From an uncultured Lachnospiraceae bacterium (GTDB lineage: Bacteria; Bacillota; Clostridia; Lachnospirales; Lachnospiraceae), in assembly GCA_947626365.1 (NCBI GenBank), contig CANQRW010000020.1:1-48220 (forward strand): 48,220 nucleotides of DNA. The letters run 5' to 3'. The notes beneath the pieces are model-generated. The model ran no database searches, was not told the DNA's origin, and worked only from the letters and a program-made list of their open reading frames with translations. Shown in pieces: positions 33,519 through 41,624 of this stretch (positions are counted from its first letter, which is position 1; every line of letters begins with the position of its first letter). The translations under genes were made by a program, and so were the position numbers.

Positions 33519-34232
33519 ATGGCTGACAAACAAAAAGTTTTGATCGTAGATGACGACAACAACATCGCGGAACTGATCTCTCTCTATCTGACCAAGGAAT
33601 GCTACGAGACTCTGATCGTCAACGACGGCGAGGAAGCTCTCAGAGCTTTTCCTGAATTCAGGCCCAATATTATCCTTCTGGATCTGATGCTTCCGGGAAT
33701 CGATGGATATCAGGTGTGCCGGGAAATCCGCATGTCTTCCCAGGTGCCTATCATTATGCTTTCCGCTAAAGGCGAGATCTTTGACAAGGTTCTGGGGCTG
33801 GAGCTGGGGGCCGACGATTACATGATCAAGCCTTTCGACTCCAAGGAACTGGTCGCCCGGGTAAAGGCCGTTTTGCGGCGCTATCATGCGGTTCCTGCCG
33901 CCGCTCCCGCCTCCCGCACAGAGCAGCAGGGAGAATATGTAGAGTATCCCGATCTGATCGTCAATATGACCAATTATTCCGTTACCTACATGGGACGAAC
34001 CGTTGACATGCCCCCCAAGGAACTGGAACTTCTGTATTTCCTGGCTTCTTCTCCCAACCAGGTATTCACCAGAGAACAGCTTTTGGATCACATCTGGGGA
34101 TACGAGTACATCGGCGATACCCGCACGGTTGACGTACATATCAAGCGTCTGCGGGAGAAAATCAAAGACAACGACAAATGGGCTCTGACTACCGTCTGGG
34201 GCATCGGATATAAATTTGAGGTGAAATATTGA
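33519..34232 (+). CDS. OmpR-family response regulator
   Basis: 237 residues; AAGGAG lies 11 nt before ATG 33519. The receiver domain has the acidic pocket VDDDNN, the phospho-acceptor aspartate in LLDLMLPG near residue 54, the conserved Ser/Thr in MLSAKG and the lysine in IKPFDS. The C-terminal winged helix (about 140-235) includes FTREQLLDHIWG and the recognition helix RTVDVHIKRLREKI. It overlaps its histidine kinase by 4 nt and so forms a two-component pair. It resembles the VanR/PhoP type; the target genes are unknown. Confidence 0.94.
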   Translation: MADKQKVLIVDDDNNIAELISLYLTKECYETLIVNDGEEALRAFPEFRPNIILLDLMLPGIDGYQVCREIRMSSQVPIIMLSAKGEIFDKVLGLELGADDYMIKPFDSKELVARVKAVLRRYHAVPAAAPASRTEQQGEYVEYPDLIVNMTNYSVTYMGRTVDMPPKELELLYFLASSPNQVFTREQLLDHIWGYEYIGDTRTVDVHIKRLREKIKDNDKWALTTVWGIGYKFEVKY

Positions 34233-35641
34233 GAAGAAGACACTCCCTCTACTACAAATTCATACTGGGATATCTGATTTTTGGAATCCTGAGTTTTATG
34301 GTCATCGGCATTGTGTCCTCCGACTGGCTTTACCGGCTTCTTCTGAATATCCGGTCAGAGGCCCTTTATGAAGAGGTCAATCTTCTGGCCTCACGATACA
34401 GCGGCATCTATCGCGGTTCCACCCTGGGGGAGGATTCCACCCAGACACTGATTGAGGCTGTAGGAACCTATCTTCATGCGGAAATCTGGATCGTAGACAG
34501 CAGCGGCACCGTGGTGGAGGACAGCGTTCATTCCTCCCGCGTTGGAACCAACATCGAGGGCTTCAACCCTGCCTTCACCGGAACGCAATCCTACGACATC
34601 GGAAACTATCATAATCTTTTTTCCGGCGATGTCATCAGCGTATGCGCGCCTATCACCGGCAATTATACGACCCACGGCTATGTATTAATCCACCTTCCGT
34701 ACAGCGAGATCAAGAATACCCGGGACACCGTGCTGAATATCCTGTATATCTCTTTCTGCATCATCTTCGGACTGTCCCTGATCATTCTGCTGGTATTTAC
34801 GCTGACCGTATATTTTCCCCTCCGAAAGATCACGGAAGCCGCCACCCGCTATGCGGAGGGCGACTTAAAGCATCGGCTGAGCCTCCACACACAGGATGAG
34901 ATGGGCTACCTGGCCGATACCATGAACTATATGGCGGAAAAACTGGATAAAGGAGAAGAATATCAGAAAGAATTTATTGCCAACGTATCCCATGATTTCC
35001 GGTCTCCTTTAACCTCCATCAAGGGATACCTGGAGGCTATTCTGGACGGCACCATCCCGCCGGAAATGCAGGATAAATATCTGCAGCGGGTCATATCGGA
35101 AACTGACCGGCTGAACAAGCTGACCCAGGGACTTCTGACTCTGAACTCACTGGATCAGAAAAACCAACTGTCACGAAGCAATTTTGATCTGAATCAGATC
35201 ATCAAAGAGACGGCCGCTTCCTTCGAGGGAACCTGCGACGCCAAAGATATTGTTCTGGATCTGACCTTCTCCGAGACTGCCACCATCGTCTACGCGGATT
35301 TGGGCGAGATTCAGCAGGTGCTGTACAATCTGATCGACAACGCCATCAAATTCAGCCATCCCGGCTCCACCATATACATCCAGACTTCCATCCGCTACGA
35401 GAAAGTATTTGTATCGGTAAAAGACACCGGCATCGGAATTCCCAAAGACAGTCTGAAGAAAATCTGGGAACGGTTCTATAAAACGGACCTGTCCCGGGGC
35501 AAAGACAAAAAAGGAACAGGTCTGGGTCTTTCCATTGTAAAAGAGATCATCCAGAATCACGGCGAAACCATTGATGTAATCAGCACAGAGGGAGTGGGAA
35601 CCGAATTCATCTTCACGCTCCCCCGCGCAAGTGAAGGATAA
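34229..35641 (+). CDS. Membrane sensor histidine kinase
   Basis: 470 residues from TTG 34229, which overlaps the response regulator stop (TTGA) and follows GAGGTG. Two membrane helices (about residues 9-30 and 170-192) flank an extracytoplasmic sensor region of about 140 residues of dCache/PAS-like size. A HAMP linker, HisKA with SHDFRSPLTSIKGYL (His near 255) and a HATPase_c domain with NLIDNAIKFS, DTGIGIP and GTGLGLSIVK follow. The pair likely senses an envelope signal; the ligand cannot be predicted. Confidence 0.94.
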   Translation: MRRRHSLYYKFILGYLIFGILSFMVIGIVSSDWLYRLLLNIRSEALYEEVNLLASRYSGIYRGSTLGEDSTQTLIEAVGTYLHAEIWIVDSSGTVVEDSVHSSRVGTNIEGFNPAFTGTQSYDIGNYHNLFSGDVISVCAPITGNYTTHGYVLIHLPYSEIKNTRDTVLNILYISFCIIFGLSLIILLVFTLTVYFPLRKITEAATRYAEGDLKHRLSLHTQDEMGYLADTMNYMAEKLDKGEEYQKEFIANVSHDFRSPLTSIKGYLEAILDGTIPPEMQDKYLQRVISETDRLNKLTQGLLTLNSLDQKNQLSRSNFDLNQIIKETAASFEGTCDAKDIVLDLTFSETATIVYADLGEIQQVLYNLIDNAIKFSHPGSTIYIQTSIRYEKVFVSVKDTGIGIPKDSLKKIWERFYKTDLSRGKDKKGTGLGLSIVKEIIQNHGETIDVISTEGVGTEFIFTLPRASEG

Positions 35642-35660
35642 GCCGCTTTTCTGTACATTT

Positions 35661-36839
35661 TCAGTTATCCTTGTTCCGATACCTCTCCAGCAGCCGGTTC
35701 ACCCTCTTGGTAGGACTCAGAAGCTCGCTGAGGGAGGCGTCATGATTCAGATTGTCAATGATAAGCGCAATATATTTGCTCATATCTACATTGATGTAAT
35801 AGGGCTTTGATAAAAGCGTAGGCGTCTGATATACCAGATTGGTAGTAAGCAGCCGATCCAGCAATCCCTGCTCATAATACTTATCAAACTGAGCCAGCCC
35901 GCCGGTGAACAGGCCAAAGGTAGCGCAGGCAAACACTTTCCTGGCATTCCGGCGCTTAAGTTCCTTGATGACATCCAGCATACTCTCACCGGATGAAATC
36001 ATATCGTCGATAATCAGAACATCCTTGCCGGCCACATCCGCTCCCAGGAATTCATGGGCTACGATGGGATTCCGGCCGCCTACGATCTTGGTGTAATCAC
36101 GCCGTTTGTAGAACATACCCATATCCAGCCCCAGCATATTGGCGAAATACACCGCGCGGGTCATACCGCCTTCGTCAGGACTGATCACCATCATATGGTC
36201 GCTGTCAATCTTTAAATCGGTCTCTACCTTCAAAAGATACTTGATAAACTGATAAATCGGCTGAACCGTCTCAAAGCCGATGTCCGGAATCGCATTCTGA
36301 ACCCTGGGATCATGGGCGTCAAACGTAATGATATTCTCCACTCCCATTCCGGCCAGTTCCCGCAGCGCCAGGGCACAGTCCAGGGACTCTCTGCCGGAGC
36401 GCTTATGCTGTCTGCTCTCGTACAAAAACGGCATAATTACATTAATCCTTCGGGCCTTGCCTGCCGCCGCCGCAATAATCCTCTTCAGATCCTGATAATG
36501 GTCATCCGGCGACATATGGTTGATCTGCCCGCTCTGGGAATAGGTCAGGCTGTAGTTCAGCACATCCACCATGATATACAAATCATCCCCGCGCACAGAT
36601 TCCTCAATGGTTCCCTTGGCTTCGCCGGAGCCAAACCGGGGAGTACGGTTTTCAATAATATAAGAATCCCTCTGGTAACCGGCAAAGGCAATGGTTGATT
36701 TATGTTCGCTTTCTCTCTCGTTTCTCCAGGTGACAAGGTACTCATCTACCTTCTCACCCAGCGCACGGATACTTCTCAAAGGCACCAGCCCCAAGGGGCC
36801 TACTGGTATGGTCTCGATAGTCTTCTCTTCGTATATCAT
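35661..36839 (-). CDS. prs: Ribose-phosphate pyrophosphokinase, long clostridial form
   Basis: 392 residues from ATG 36839, 4 nt after GGAGGAAAGC-type site; the usual enzyme has about 315. The PRPP-binding loop LIIDDMISSGESMLD near residue 280 is clear, and FDAHDPRVQNAIPDIGFE near 178 corresponds to the conserved histidine region. The N-terminal half contains an extra insertion (about 45-110, with NYSLTYSQSG and MSPDDHYQDLKRI). The flexible catalytic loop reads YKRRDYTKIVGGRN. It makes PRPP for nucleotide, His and Trp synthesis; the divergence leaves some doubt over regulation or activity. Its own promoter is at 36879-36907. Confidence 0.85.
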   Translation of the reverse strand: MIYEEKTIETIPVGPLGLVPLRSIRALGEKVDEYLVTWRNERESEHKSTIAFAGYQRDSYIIENRTPRFGSGEAKGTIEESVRGDDLYIMVDVLNYSLTYSQSGQINHMSPDDHYQDLKRIIAAAAGKARRINVIMPFLYESRQHKRSGRESLDCALALRELAGMGVENIITFDAHDPRVQNAIPDIGFETVQPIYQFIKYLLKVETDLKIDSDHMMVISPDEGGMTRAVYFANMLGLDMGMFYKRRDYTKIVGGRNPIVAHEFLGADVAGKDVLIIDDMISSGESMLDVIKELKRRNARKVFACATFGLFTGGLAQFDKYYEQGLLDRLLTTNLVYQTPTLLSKPYYINVDMSKYIALIIDNLNHDASLSELLSPTKRVNRLLERYRNKDN

Positions 36840-36878
36840 GCTTTCCTCCATGATGCAGATCACGTCAGCGACGCATCC

Positions 36879-36907
36879 ATTATGCCATTATCCTGCGTCT
36901 TCGTCAA
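36879..36907 (-). promoter_or_regulatory. Promoter of prs
   Basis: TTGACG, 17-nt spacer, CATAAT on the minus strand, about 40 nt before ATG 36839. It overlaps the short gap after the dnaC-like stop at 36919. Confidence 0.65.
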
Positions 36908-36918
36908 GATGAACCTTT

Positions 36919-37905
36919 CTATTTCAAAGATTTTCTCATACGAATATCATCGCCATACAGCGGAACAATATTATAGCTCCCCACGATTCTGGAAGAAACC
37001 CGGTCCGAATAGGTATCTCTCAGCATGGAAACCGACAGATTGGTAGAGATAACCGTACCTTTATTTCTCACCAGCCGCTCATTGATACAGTAGAAAAGCT
37101 GGGAGGACACAAAAGAATTATTCAGCTCCGTGCCCAGATCGTCAATAATCAGCAGGTCGCAGTCCAGAATGTATTGGCACATATCCTGGGTTTCTTCCTC
37201 TGCCTCGTAGTGAAACTTATTTTTGGAAAAAATATCAAACAGGTCGCCGGACGACAGATAGACCACCGACTGATACCGGTCGATCAGTTCCCTGGCTATG
37301 CAGTGAGTGAGAAATGTCTTTCCCACTCCGGTACCTCCGGTAAAGAGAAGATTATCCTTCTTTCGGGAAAAGTTCTCCACAAATTCCCAGCACCAGTCAT
37401 AAACCTGGTGCATGTACCGTGCCACAGTCATATCCAGTCCGGGAATCACCCGGCTGTCATCATAAACGTCAAAGGTAAAAGCAGAAAAATTCTCTCTCTT
37501 AAGCACATCCTCGATGCTGGACTGGGCGTAAAGCAGCTTCATCTGTTCCCTGCGGAAACACCGGCATCTCTCATGATTTACATATCCTGTATCGTGACAC
37601 TCCGGACAATGGTAACGAATCTCCATGTAATCTTCCGGATACCCGGAAGCCGTAAGCAGATCCGCCTTCCGCCCGCGAAGCTGCCGAATCCGTTCCCGTA
37701 TCTCCCCGGCTGCCTTCTCATCCTCAGCCAGAATCAGCCGGGCCTGTTGGGCTGCCAGCGTACTCAGCTCTTCCTCCCACTCCTTTACCTGGGGCAGTTT
37801 TTCATAGACCTCCTGCCTGCGCAGCTCCTGCTCATATCTGTCCTGATACTGCCGCTCATTATAGATTCTCATAATTGCCTGATACTGAGAATTGCTAAGT
37901 GACAT
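36919..37905 (-). CDS. DnaC/DnaI-like helicase loader ATPase
   Basis: 328 residues; ATG 37905 follows GGGAGAGAG. The N terminus (about 1-90) is a charged helical region. A zinc-binding module follows, CPECHDTGY ... CRCF (about 100-120), as in DnaI. The AAA+ domain has FTGGTGVGKTFLTH near residue 190, LLIIDDLGTE near 255 and a sensor-1 region with ISTNLS near 292. Such proteins load the replicative helicase at origins or restart sites. It is the second gene of an operon with the DnaD-like gene (15-nt gap). Confidence 0.88.
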   Translation of the reverse strand: MSLSNSQYQAIMRIYNERQYQDRYEQELRRQEVYEKLPQVKEWEEELSTLAAQQARLILAEDEKAAGEIRERIRQLRGRKADLLTASGYPEDYMEIRYHCPECHDTGYVNHERCRCFRREQMKLLYAQSSIEDVLKRENFSAFTFDVYDDSRVIPGLDMTVARYMHQVYDWCWEFVENFSRKKDNLLFTGGTGVGKTFLTHCIARELIDRYQSVVYLSSGDLFDIFSKNKFHYEAEEETQDMCQYILDCDLLIIDDLGTELNNSFVSSQLFYCINERLVRNKGTVISTNLSVSMLRDTYSDRVSSRIVGSYNIVPLYGDDIRMRKSLK

Positions 37906-37920
37906 ACTCTCTCCCTGCCT

Positions 37921-39009
37921 TTACTGCTCTCCGAGACGCTCCTTCAGCTTCTCAAAAACAATCGCGTCATAATTGGTATCTCTCTGTTCAAAATTATGAA
38001 ACTTATTCCTGCTTCCGGCTGTCCTGGCTCCTTGATTCACCGCCTGAGGATGGGCGCTTTCCCTGCCCGAATCCAGTTTCCGCACATCATCCATCCCCCG
38101 GATCCCGGCCTTTTTCCACCCGCTCAGAATCCTGTCCGCATAAGCAAAGCTGGGCTTCTGCGTAGCCCTCAGAGTCCTGCCGCACGCCTCCAGCACCAAC
38201 TCTTTGGAAAAGCCCCATTCCTGAAACCATCTGCGGATCATCTCCATCTCGGAATCTCCGGGCCGTCTGTCACTGAGGCCGAAGGCCTTCATGACAGCAA
38301 ACGCTTCTTTTGAAAATGACGCCGTGTACTGCTTCGCGGCCTCGATCGTTCCAATCCCTCTCTCATGCCAGTTAAGGGCCACCGTCTCCAGATAACGGAT
38401 GCTGTAATGACCGCCCTGAACGCAGTATTCCACCAGATACTCCAGAAGCTCCGGAGGCATCCTGAGCCCATCGTACAAGTAAGCGAACACTTCGCATTCC
38501 CTGGGTGTAAATACCTTATTCATGTATTTCTGCGCTATGTACAGAAGCTGCGTAAAATCCTCCTCATCTGCCAGACGGCTTACCTGCTCCGGCGTATACA
38601 ACGTTCTCTGCGTCGGTATTCTGGTATCCGACACTGCAGAATACTCCTTCTCTTCCGGTTGGGAAATCAAGTTTTTCTGCTCGGCCGGAACCGCTTCTTC
38701 TTCCTTCGCCTCCGCTTCCGCCTTCACGGGTTCCGTATCCTCCTGTACCGGATTGTCTTCTGTATCTCCCGCCGTCTCCTCGCGCCCCTTCACAAGCACG
38801 CCGATCCTCTCCCAATACGTCATGGCCCTGCGGATATCCGACTCGGTGTGATTCAGCGCATCCGCAAGTTCCACCTCCGTCACTGCCCTGTCCTGATGCC
38901 GCAGAAGATATAGATATACTTTCACATATTCGCCGTTAGCCGCCGGCATATACCGATCAATGAATTCATCCGCTACCAGTGTTGCTCTGACACTCAGATT
39001 ACTTTTCAT
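37921..39009 (-). CDS. DnaD-like replication initiation protein
   Basis: 362 residues; ATG 39009 follows GGAGAATT. The N-terminal winged helix (about 15-75, YLYLLRHQDRAVTEVELADALN) is followed by a Glu/Ala-rich linker. Two DnaB_2/DnaD-type helical domains then follow (about 140-220 with FTPRECEVFAYLYDGLRMPPE, and 245-310 with WGFSKELVLEACGRTLR). It works with the downstream DnaI-like ATPase in primosome assembly. Its promoter region carries two clusters of DnaA boxes. Confidence 0.88.
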   Translation of the reverse strand: MKSNLSVRATLVADEFIDRYMPAANGEYVKVYLYLLRHQDRAVTEVELADALNHTESDIRRAMTYWERIGVLVKGREETAGDTEDNPVQEDTEPVKAEAEAKEEEAVPAEQKNLISQPEEKEYSAVSDTRIPTQRTLYTPEQVSRLADEEDFTQLLYIAQKYMNKVFTPRECEVFAYLYDGLRMPPELLEYLVEYCVQGGHYSIRYLETVALNWHERGIGTIEAAKQYTASFSKEAFAVMKAFGLSDRRPGDSEMEMIRRWFQEWGFSKELVLEACGRTLRATQKPSFAYADRILSGWKKAGIRGMDDVRKLDSGRESAHPQAVNQGARTAGSRNKFHNFEQRDTNYDAIVFEKLKERLGEQ

Positions 39010-39046
39010 AATTCTCCACTCTCCCCGCTTTTTTTGCTCTTTTTAT

Positions 39047-39055
39047 ACTATACCA
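39047..39055 (-). promoter_or_regulatory. Extended -10 promoter of the dnaD-dnaC operon
   Basis: On the minus strand TGGTATAGT gives an extended -10, about 40 nt before ATG 39009; the -35 region is weak. Confidence 0.55.
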
Positions 39056-39102
39056 CATGTTTTTTCAAAAGAAAATAGGGGGCTTTCTCCCACCAGCGCC
39101 TA

Positions 39103-39129
39103 TGTGGATAATGTGGATAATGTGAATAG
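39103..39129 (+). promoter_or_regulatory. DnaA-box cluster, proximal (two perfect, one degenerate)
   Basis: TGTGGATAA occurs at 39103-39111 and 39112-39120, directly followed by TGTGAATAG. These are the complement of the DnaA box TTATCCACA, joined head to tail with a 9-bp period, about 50-80 bp upstream of the dnaD -10. Confidence 0.8.
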
Positions 39130-39228
39130 TTCTTTTCTTCATATATGAAAACAATGTCGGAATATGCTATATTTCCCATAAAATTCCATGTTGCCCGACA
39201 GCTTCCGGCACATCTTATGTTAATTAAA

Positions 39229-39285
39229 AAATCCACATAGTTTTCCCTGCCGCTTTGTTGAAAACTATGTGGATAATGTGGATAA
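39229..39285 (+). promoter_or_regulatory. DnaA-box cluster, distal (two perfect, one degenerate inverted)
   Basis: TGTGGATAA at 39268-39276 and 39277-39285, ending 1 nt before the murC stop codon; AAATCCACA at 39229-39237 is a degenerate box in the other orientation. The DNA between the two clusters is AT-rich. Confidence 0.75.
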
Positions 39286-39286
39286 G

Positions 39287-40666
39287 TTACATTCCCAGCA
39301 GATTTTCTCCGACTTTCACTATATCTCCGGCCCCCATAGTTATCAACAGGTCACCGTTAATACAATTTTCTAAAATAAATTTTTCAATTTCATCAAAGGA
39401 GCCAAAATAATGGGCTTTCGTACCCAGTTTCTCAATCCGGTCCGCAATATCCTTTGAACTGACTCCCAGATTGTCTGTCTCCCTGGCTGCGTAGATATCC
39501 GCCAGAATCACCTCATCTGCCGCAGACAGCGCCTGCGCGAACTGATCCAGGAACGCTTTTGTTCTGGTATACGTATGGGGCTGAAAGACACACCACAGCT
39601 TCCTGTGGGGATAATTTTTCGCCGCCGCCAGCGTTGCCTGAATCTCCTGGGGATGATGGGCATAATCATCGATAATGGTAACTCCGCAGATCTCGCCTTT
39701 CTTCTCAAACCGGCGATTGGTTCCGGAAAAAACCGCCAGCCCTTTCTTAATGTCCGCCATGCCGATCCCCAGAGCCTGGCAAAGGGCAATAGCCGCCAGA
39801 GCATTGTACACATTATGTTCTCCCGGCACCCCCAGGGTAATCCGGTCAAGTCTCTGACCGTCAGCCACCAGATCAAAGCTGGCCCTCGCGAACTTATCAT
39901 AAACAATATCCGCCGCCTGATACTGAGCCCCGGCGTTTCTGCCAAACGTGGCGACCCTGCAGGGAAGTCCCTCCACAATCTCCTGCCAGCGGTCAATATC
40001 CGCTCCGATCACCACCAGGCCTCCTTCCGGCACCAGCGATGCAAAGCGGCGGAAGGAACTGCGGATATCATCGATATCCTTGAAGAAATCCATATGATCC
40101 TCTTCAATATTCAGGATAATCTCCATATTGGGGAAGAAAGAAAGGAAGCTGTTGGTATACTCACAGGCCTCTGTCACGAACAGTTCAGACCCGCCTACCC
40201 GGATATTCCCTCCGATGGAATTCAGAATGCCTCCCACGGAAATCGTGGGGTCCTGACCTGACGCCAGGAGGATCTCCGTCACCATAGAGGTCGTCGTCGT
40301 CTTTCCGTGAGTACCGGCTATCGCCGCCGCATACTGGTAATTTCTCATCAGCTGTCCCAGAAGTTCTGCTCTGGAAAGCATGGGAAGACCCTTTGCCGCA
40401 GCTGCGGCGTACTCCGGATTGTCCGGATGGATCGCCGCCGTATAAACTACCACACAGATGCCTTCTATTATATTCTCGGCCTTCTGACCGATGAATATCC
40501 TGGCTCCTTTCTGCTGCAGATGCTCCGTCAGCTCGGAAGCATGGGCATCGGAGCCTGATACCGTGAAACCCTCAGACATAAGAATCTCAGCCAGGCCGCT
40601 CATACTGATGCCGCCGATTCCGATGAAATGAACGTGTTCCGGTCTGTCAAAGTTGATCTGATACAT
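39287..40666 (-). CDS. murC: UDP-N-acetylmuramate--L-alanine ligase
   Basis: 459 residues from ATG 40666, 5 nt after AAGGTGGG. The N-terminal Rossmann motif HFIGIGGISMSGLAEI, the ATP loop GTHGKTTTTSMVTE near residue 112, the central-domain acid NIEEDHMDFF near 177 and the FQPHTYTR segment near 345 are all in order. It adds the first residue, L-alanine, to UDP-MurNAc in the cytoplasm. It lies upstream of the dnaD operon on the same strand, separated by the DnaA-box region. Confidence 0.97.
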   Translation of the reverse strand: MYQINFDRPEHVHFIGIGGISMSGLAEILMSEGFTVSGSDAHASELTEHLQQKGARIFIGQKAENIIEGICVVVYTAAIHPDNPEYAAAAAKGLPMLSRAELLGQLMRNYQYAAAIAGTHGKTTTTSMVTEILLASGQDPTISVGGILNSIGGNIRVGGSELFVTEACEYTNSFLSFFPNMEIILNIEEDHMDFFKDIDDIRSSFRRFASLVPEGGLVVIGADIDRWQEIVEGLPCRVATFGRNAGAQYQAADIVYDKFARASFDLVADGQRLDRITLGVPGEHNVYNALAAIALCQALGIGMADIKKGLAVFSGTNRRFEKKGEICGVTIIDDYAHHPQEIQATLAAAKNYPHRKLWCVFQPHTYTRTKAFLDQFAQALSAADEVILADIYAARETDNLGVSSKDIADRIEKLGTKAHYFGSFDEIEKFILENCINGDLLITMGAGDIVKVGENLLGM

Positions 40667-40845
40667 AGTACCCACCTTATATACTCATACTTTGCGCCGC
40701 AGTCCGGGCAGCGGAAACAGGCAGCCGCCCAAACTAAAGCTAATTTATCTTATGATACAAGAAGGCAAACGGTATTGCCCCCGTAATAATGCATTCCTCT
40801 TGATTTCTACCGCTTTTTCACTCTAAAGTCAATACTTTCACCGGA

Positions 40846-41367
40846 TTATTTGACGGCAAACCGCTTTTCATCTGCCTGTTTTCCGAACATAACTCCTCTG
40901 TACTTCTCAAGAGTAACCAAAAGCAGGTTTCCCAGCACTCCTATAGCCAGAATCTCACCGATTCCCACGGTCACCATCATCACCGGAATCAGGTCCTCCG
41001 AACCGTAGGCATAGCGAAGCACCCATGGAATTATTATGGCGTTGGACAGGATCGGCGGCACACACACCAGCCATTTATTCTTCCGAAGCATCCGGGAACC
41101 GACCGCTCCGATCAATGTGGCCAGGCTGCCAAACACAATATCCGGCGCGGCCGAGCCGTACAAAATATTGGACAGAAGACAACCCAGCGTCACACCCGGA
41201 ACCGCCGCCGGCGTAAAATACGGCAGCACGCACAGCGCCTCTGAAACGCGGAACTGAACCGGCCCGAAAGCGATGGGCAGAATCATCCCTGTCACTACTA
41301 CATAGATGGCGGCGATTACGGCCGCCTGGGCCATGGCATACACAGCCCCGTTGGTTGATTTTTTCAT
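40846..41367 (-). CDS. queT: QueT-family queuosine-precursor transporter (ECF substrate-binding component)
   Basis: 173 residues; ATG 41367 lies 8 nt after AAGGAG. It is a membrane protein with about five helices and the family pattern ILPIAFGPVQFRVSEALCVLPYFTP near residue 30, GCLLSNILYG near 62 and IGAVGSRMLRKNKWL near 87. QueT proteins import queuine precursors through an energy-coupling module encoded elsewhere. A preQ1-I riboswitch overlaps the ribosome binding site, matching this role. Confidence 0.92.
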   Translation of the reverse strand: MKKSTNGAVYAMAQAAVIAAIYVVVTGMILPIAFGPVQFRVSEALCVLPYFTPAAVPGVTLGCLLSNILYGSAAPDIVFGSLATLIGAVGSRMLRKNKWLVCVPPILSNAIIIPWVLRYAYGSEDLIPVMMVTVGIGEILAIGVLGNLLLVTLEKYRGVMFGKQADEKRFAVK

Positions 41368-41375
41368 GGTACATT

Positions 41376-41417
41376 CTCCTTAGTTTTGTTTTTCGTCAGG
41401 ATGGTTTCGAACTGACG
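41376..41417 (-). promoter_or_regulatory. preQ1-I riboswitch controlling queT translation
   Basis: On the minus strand a 6-bp stem (CGTCAG with CTGACG) encloses the loop TTCGAAACCATC. An A-rich tail (AAAAACAAAACTAAGGAG) then runs into the Shine-Dalgarno. This is the H-type pseudoknot layout of preQ1-I and closely resembles the Thermoanaerobacter example. Loop CC pairing with the GG of AAGGAG would hide the ribosome binding site when preQ1 is bound, shutting off import. Confidence 0.85.
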
Positions 41418-41624
41418 TGCCGCCGGCCTGCCGCTTTACTTTGCGCGCACCGGGCGCAGCGCCTATCAGTATACCATCTCCCGGTACAAAACGCAAGATT
41501 TTTGACTTCCCAAACTCCCCAAAACGTGCTAAGATGGTACTTACGTCCTATATGCAGAAAACCAAAGGATTTTACGCCTGCGGCTTCCCCTGCATACCAA
41601 CGCAGTATAAAGAGGAGTTTCATT

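Noticed and set aside
39010-39286. Chromosomal origin of replication
   Set aside because: DnaA boxes and AT-rich DNA are present, but dnaA, dnaN, recF, gyrB or rpmH are absent and the boxes are spaced at 9 bp; a regulatory or titration site is more likely.
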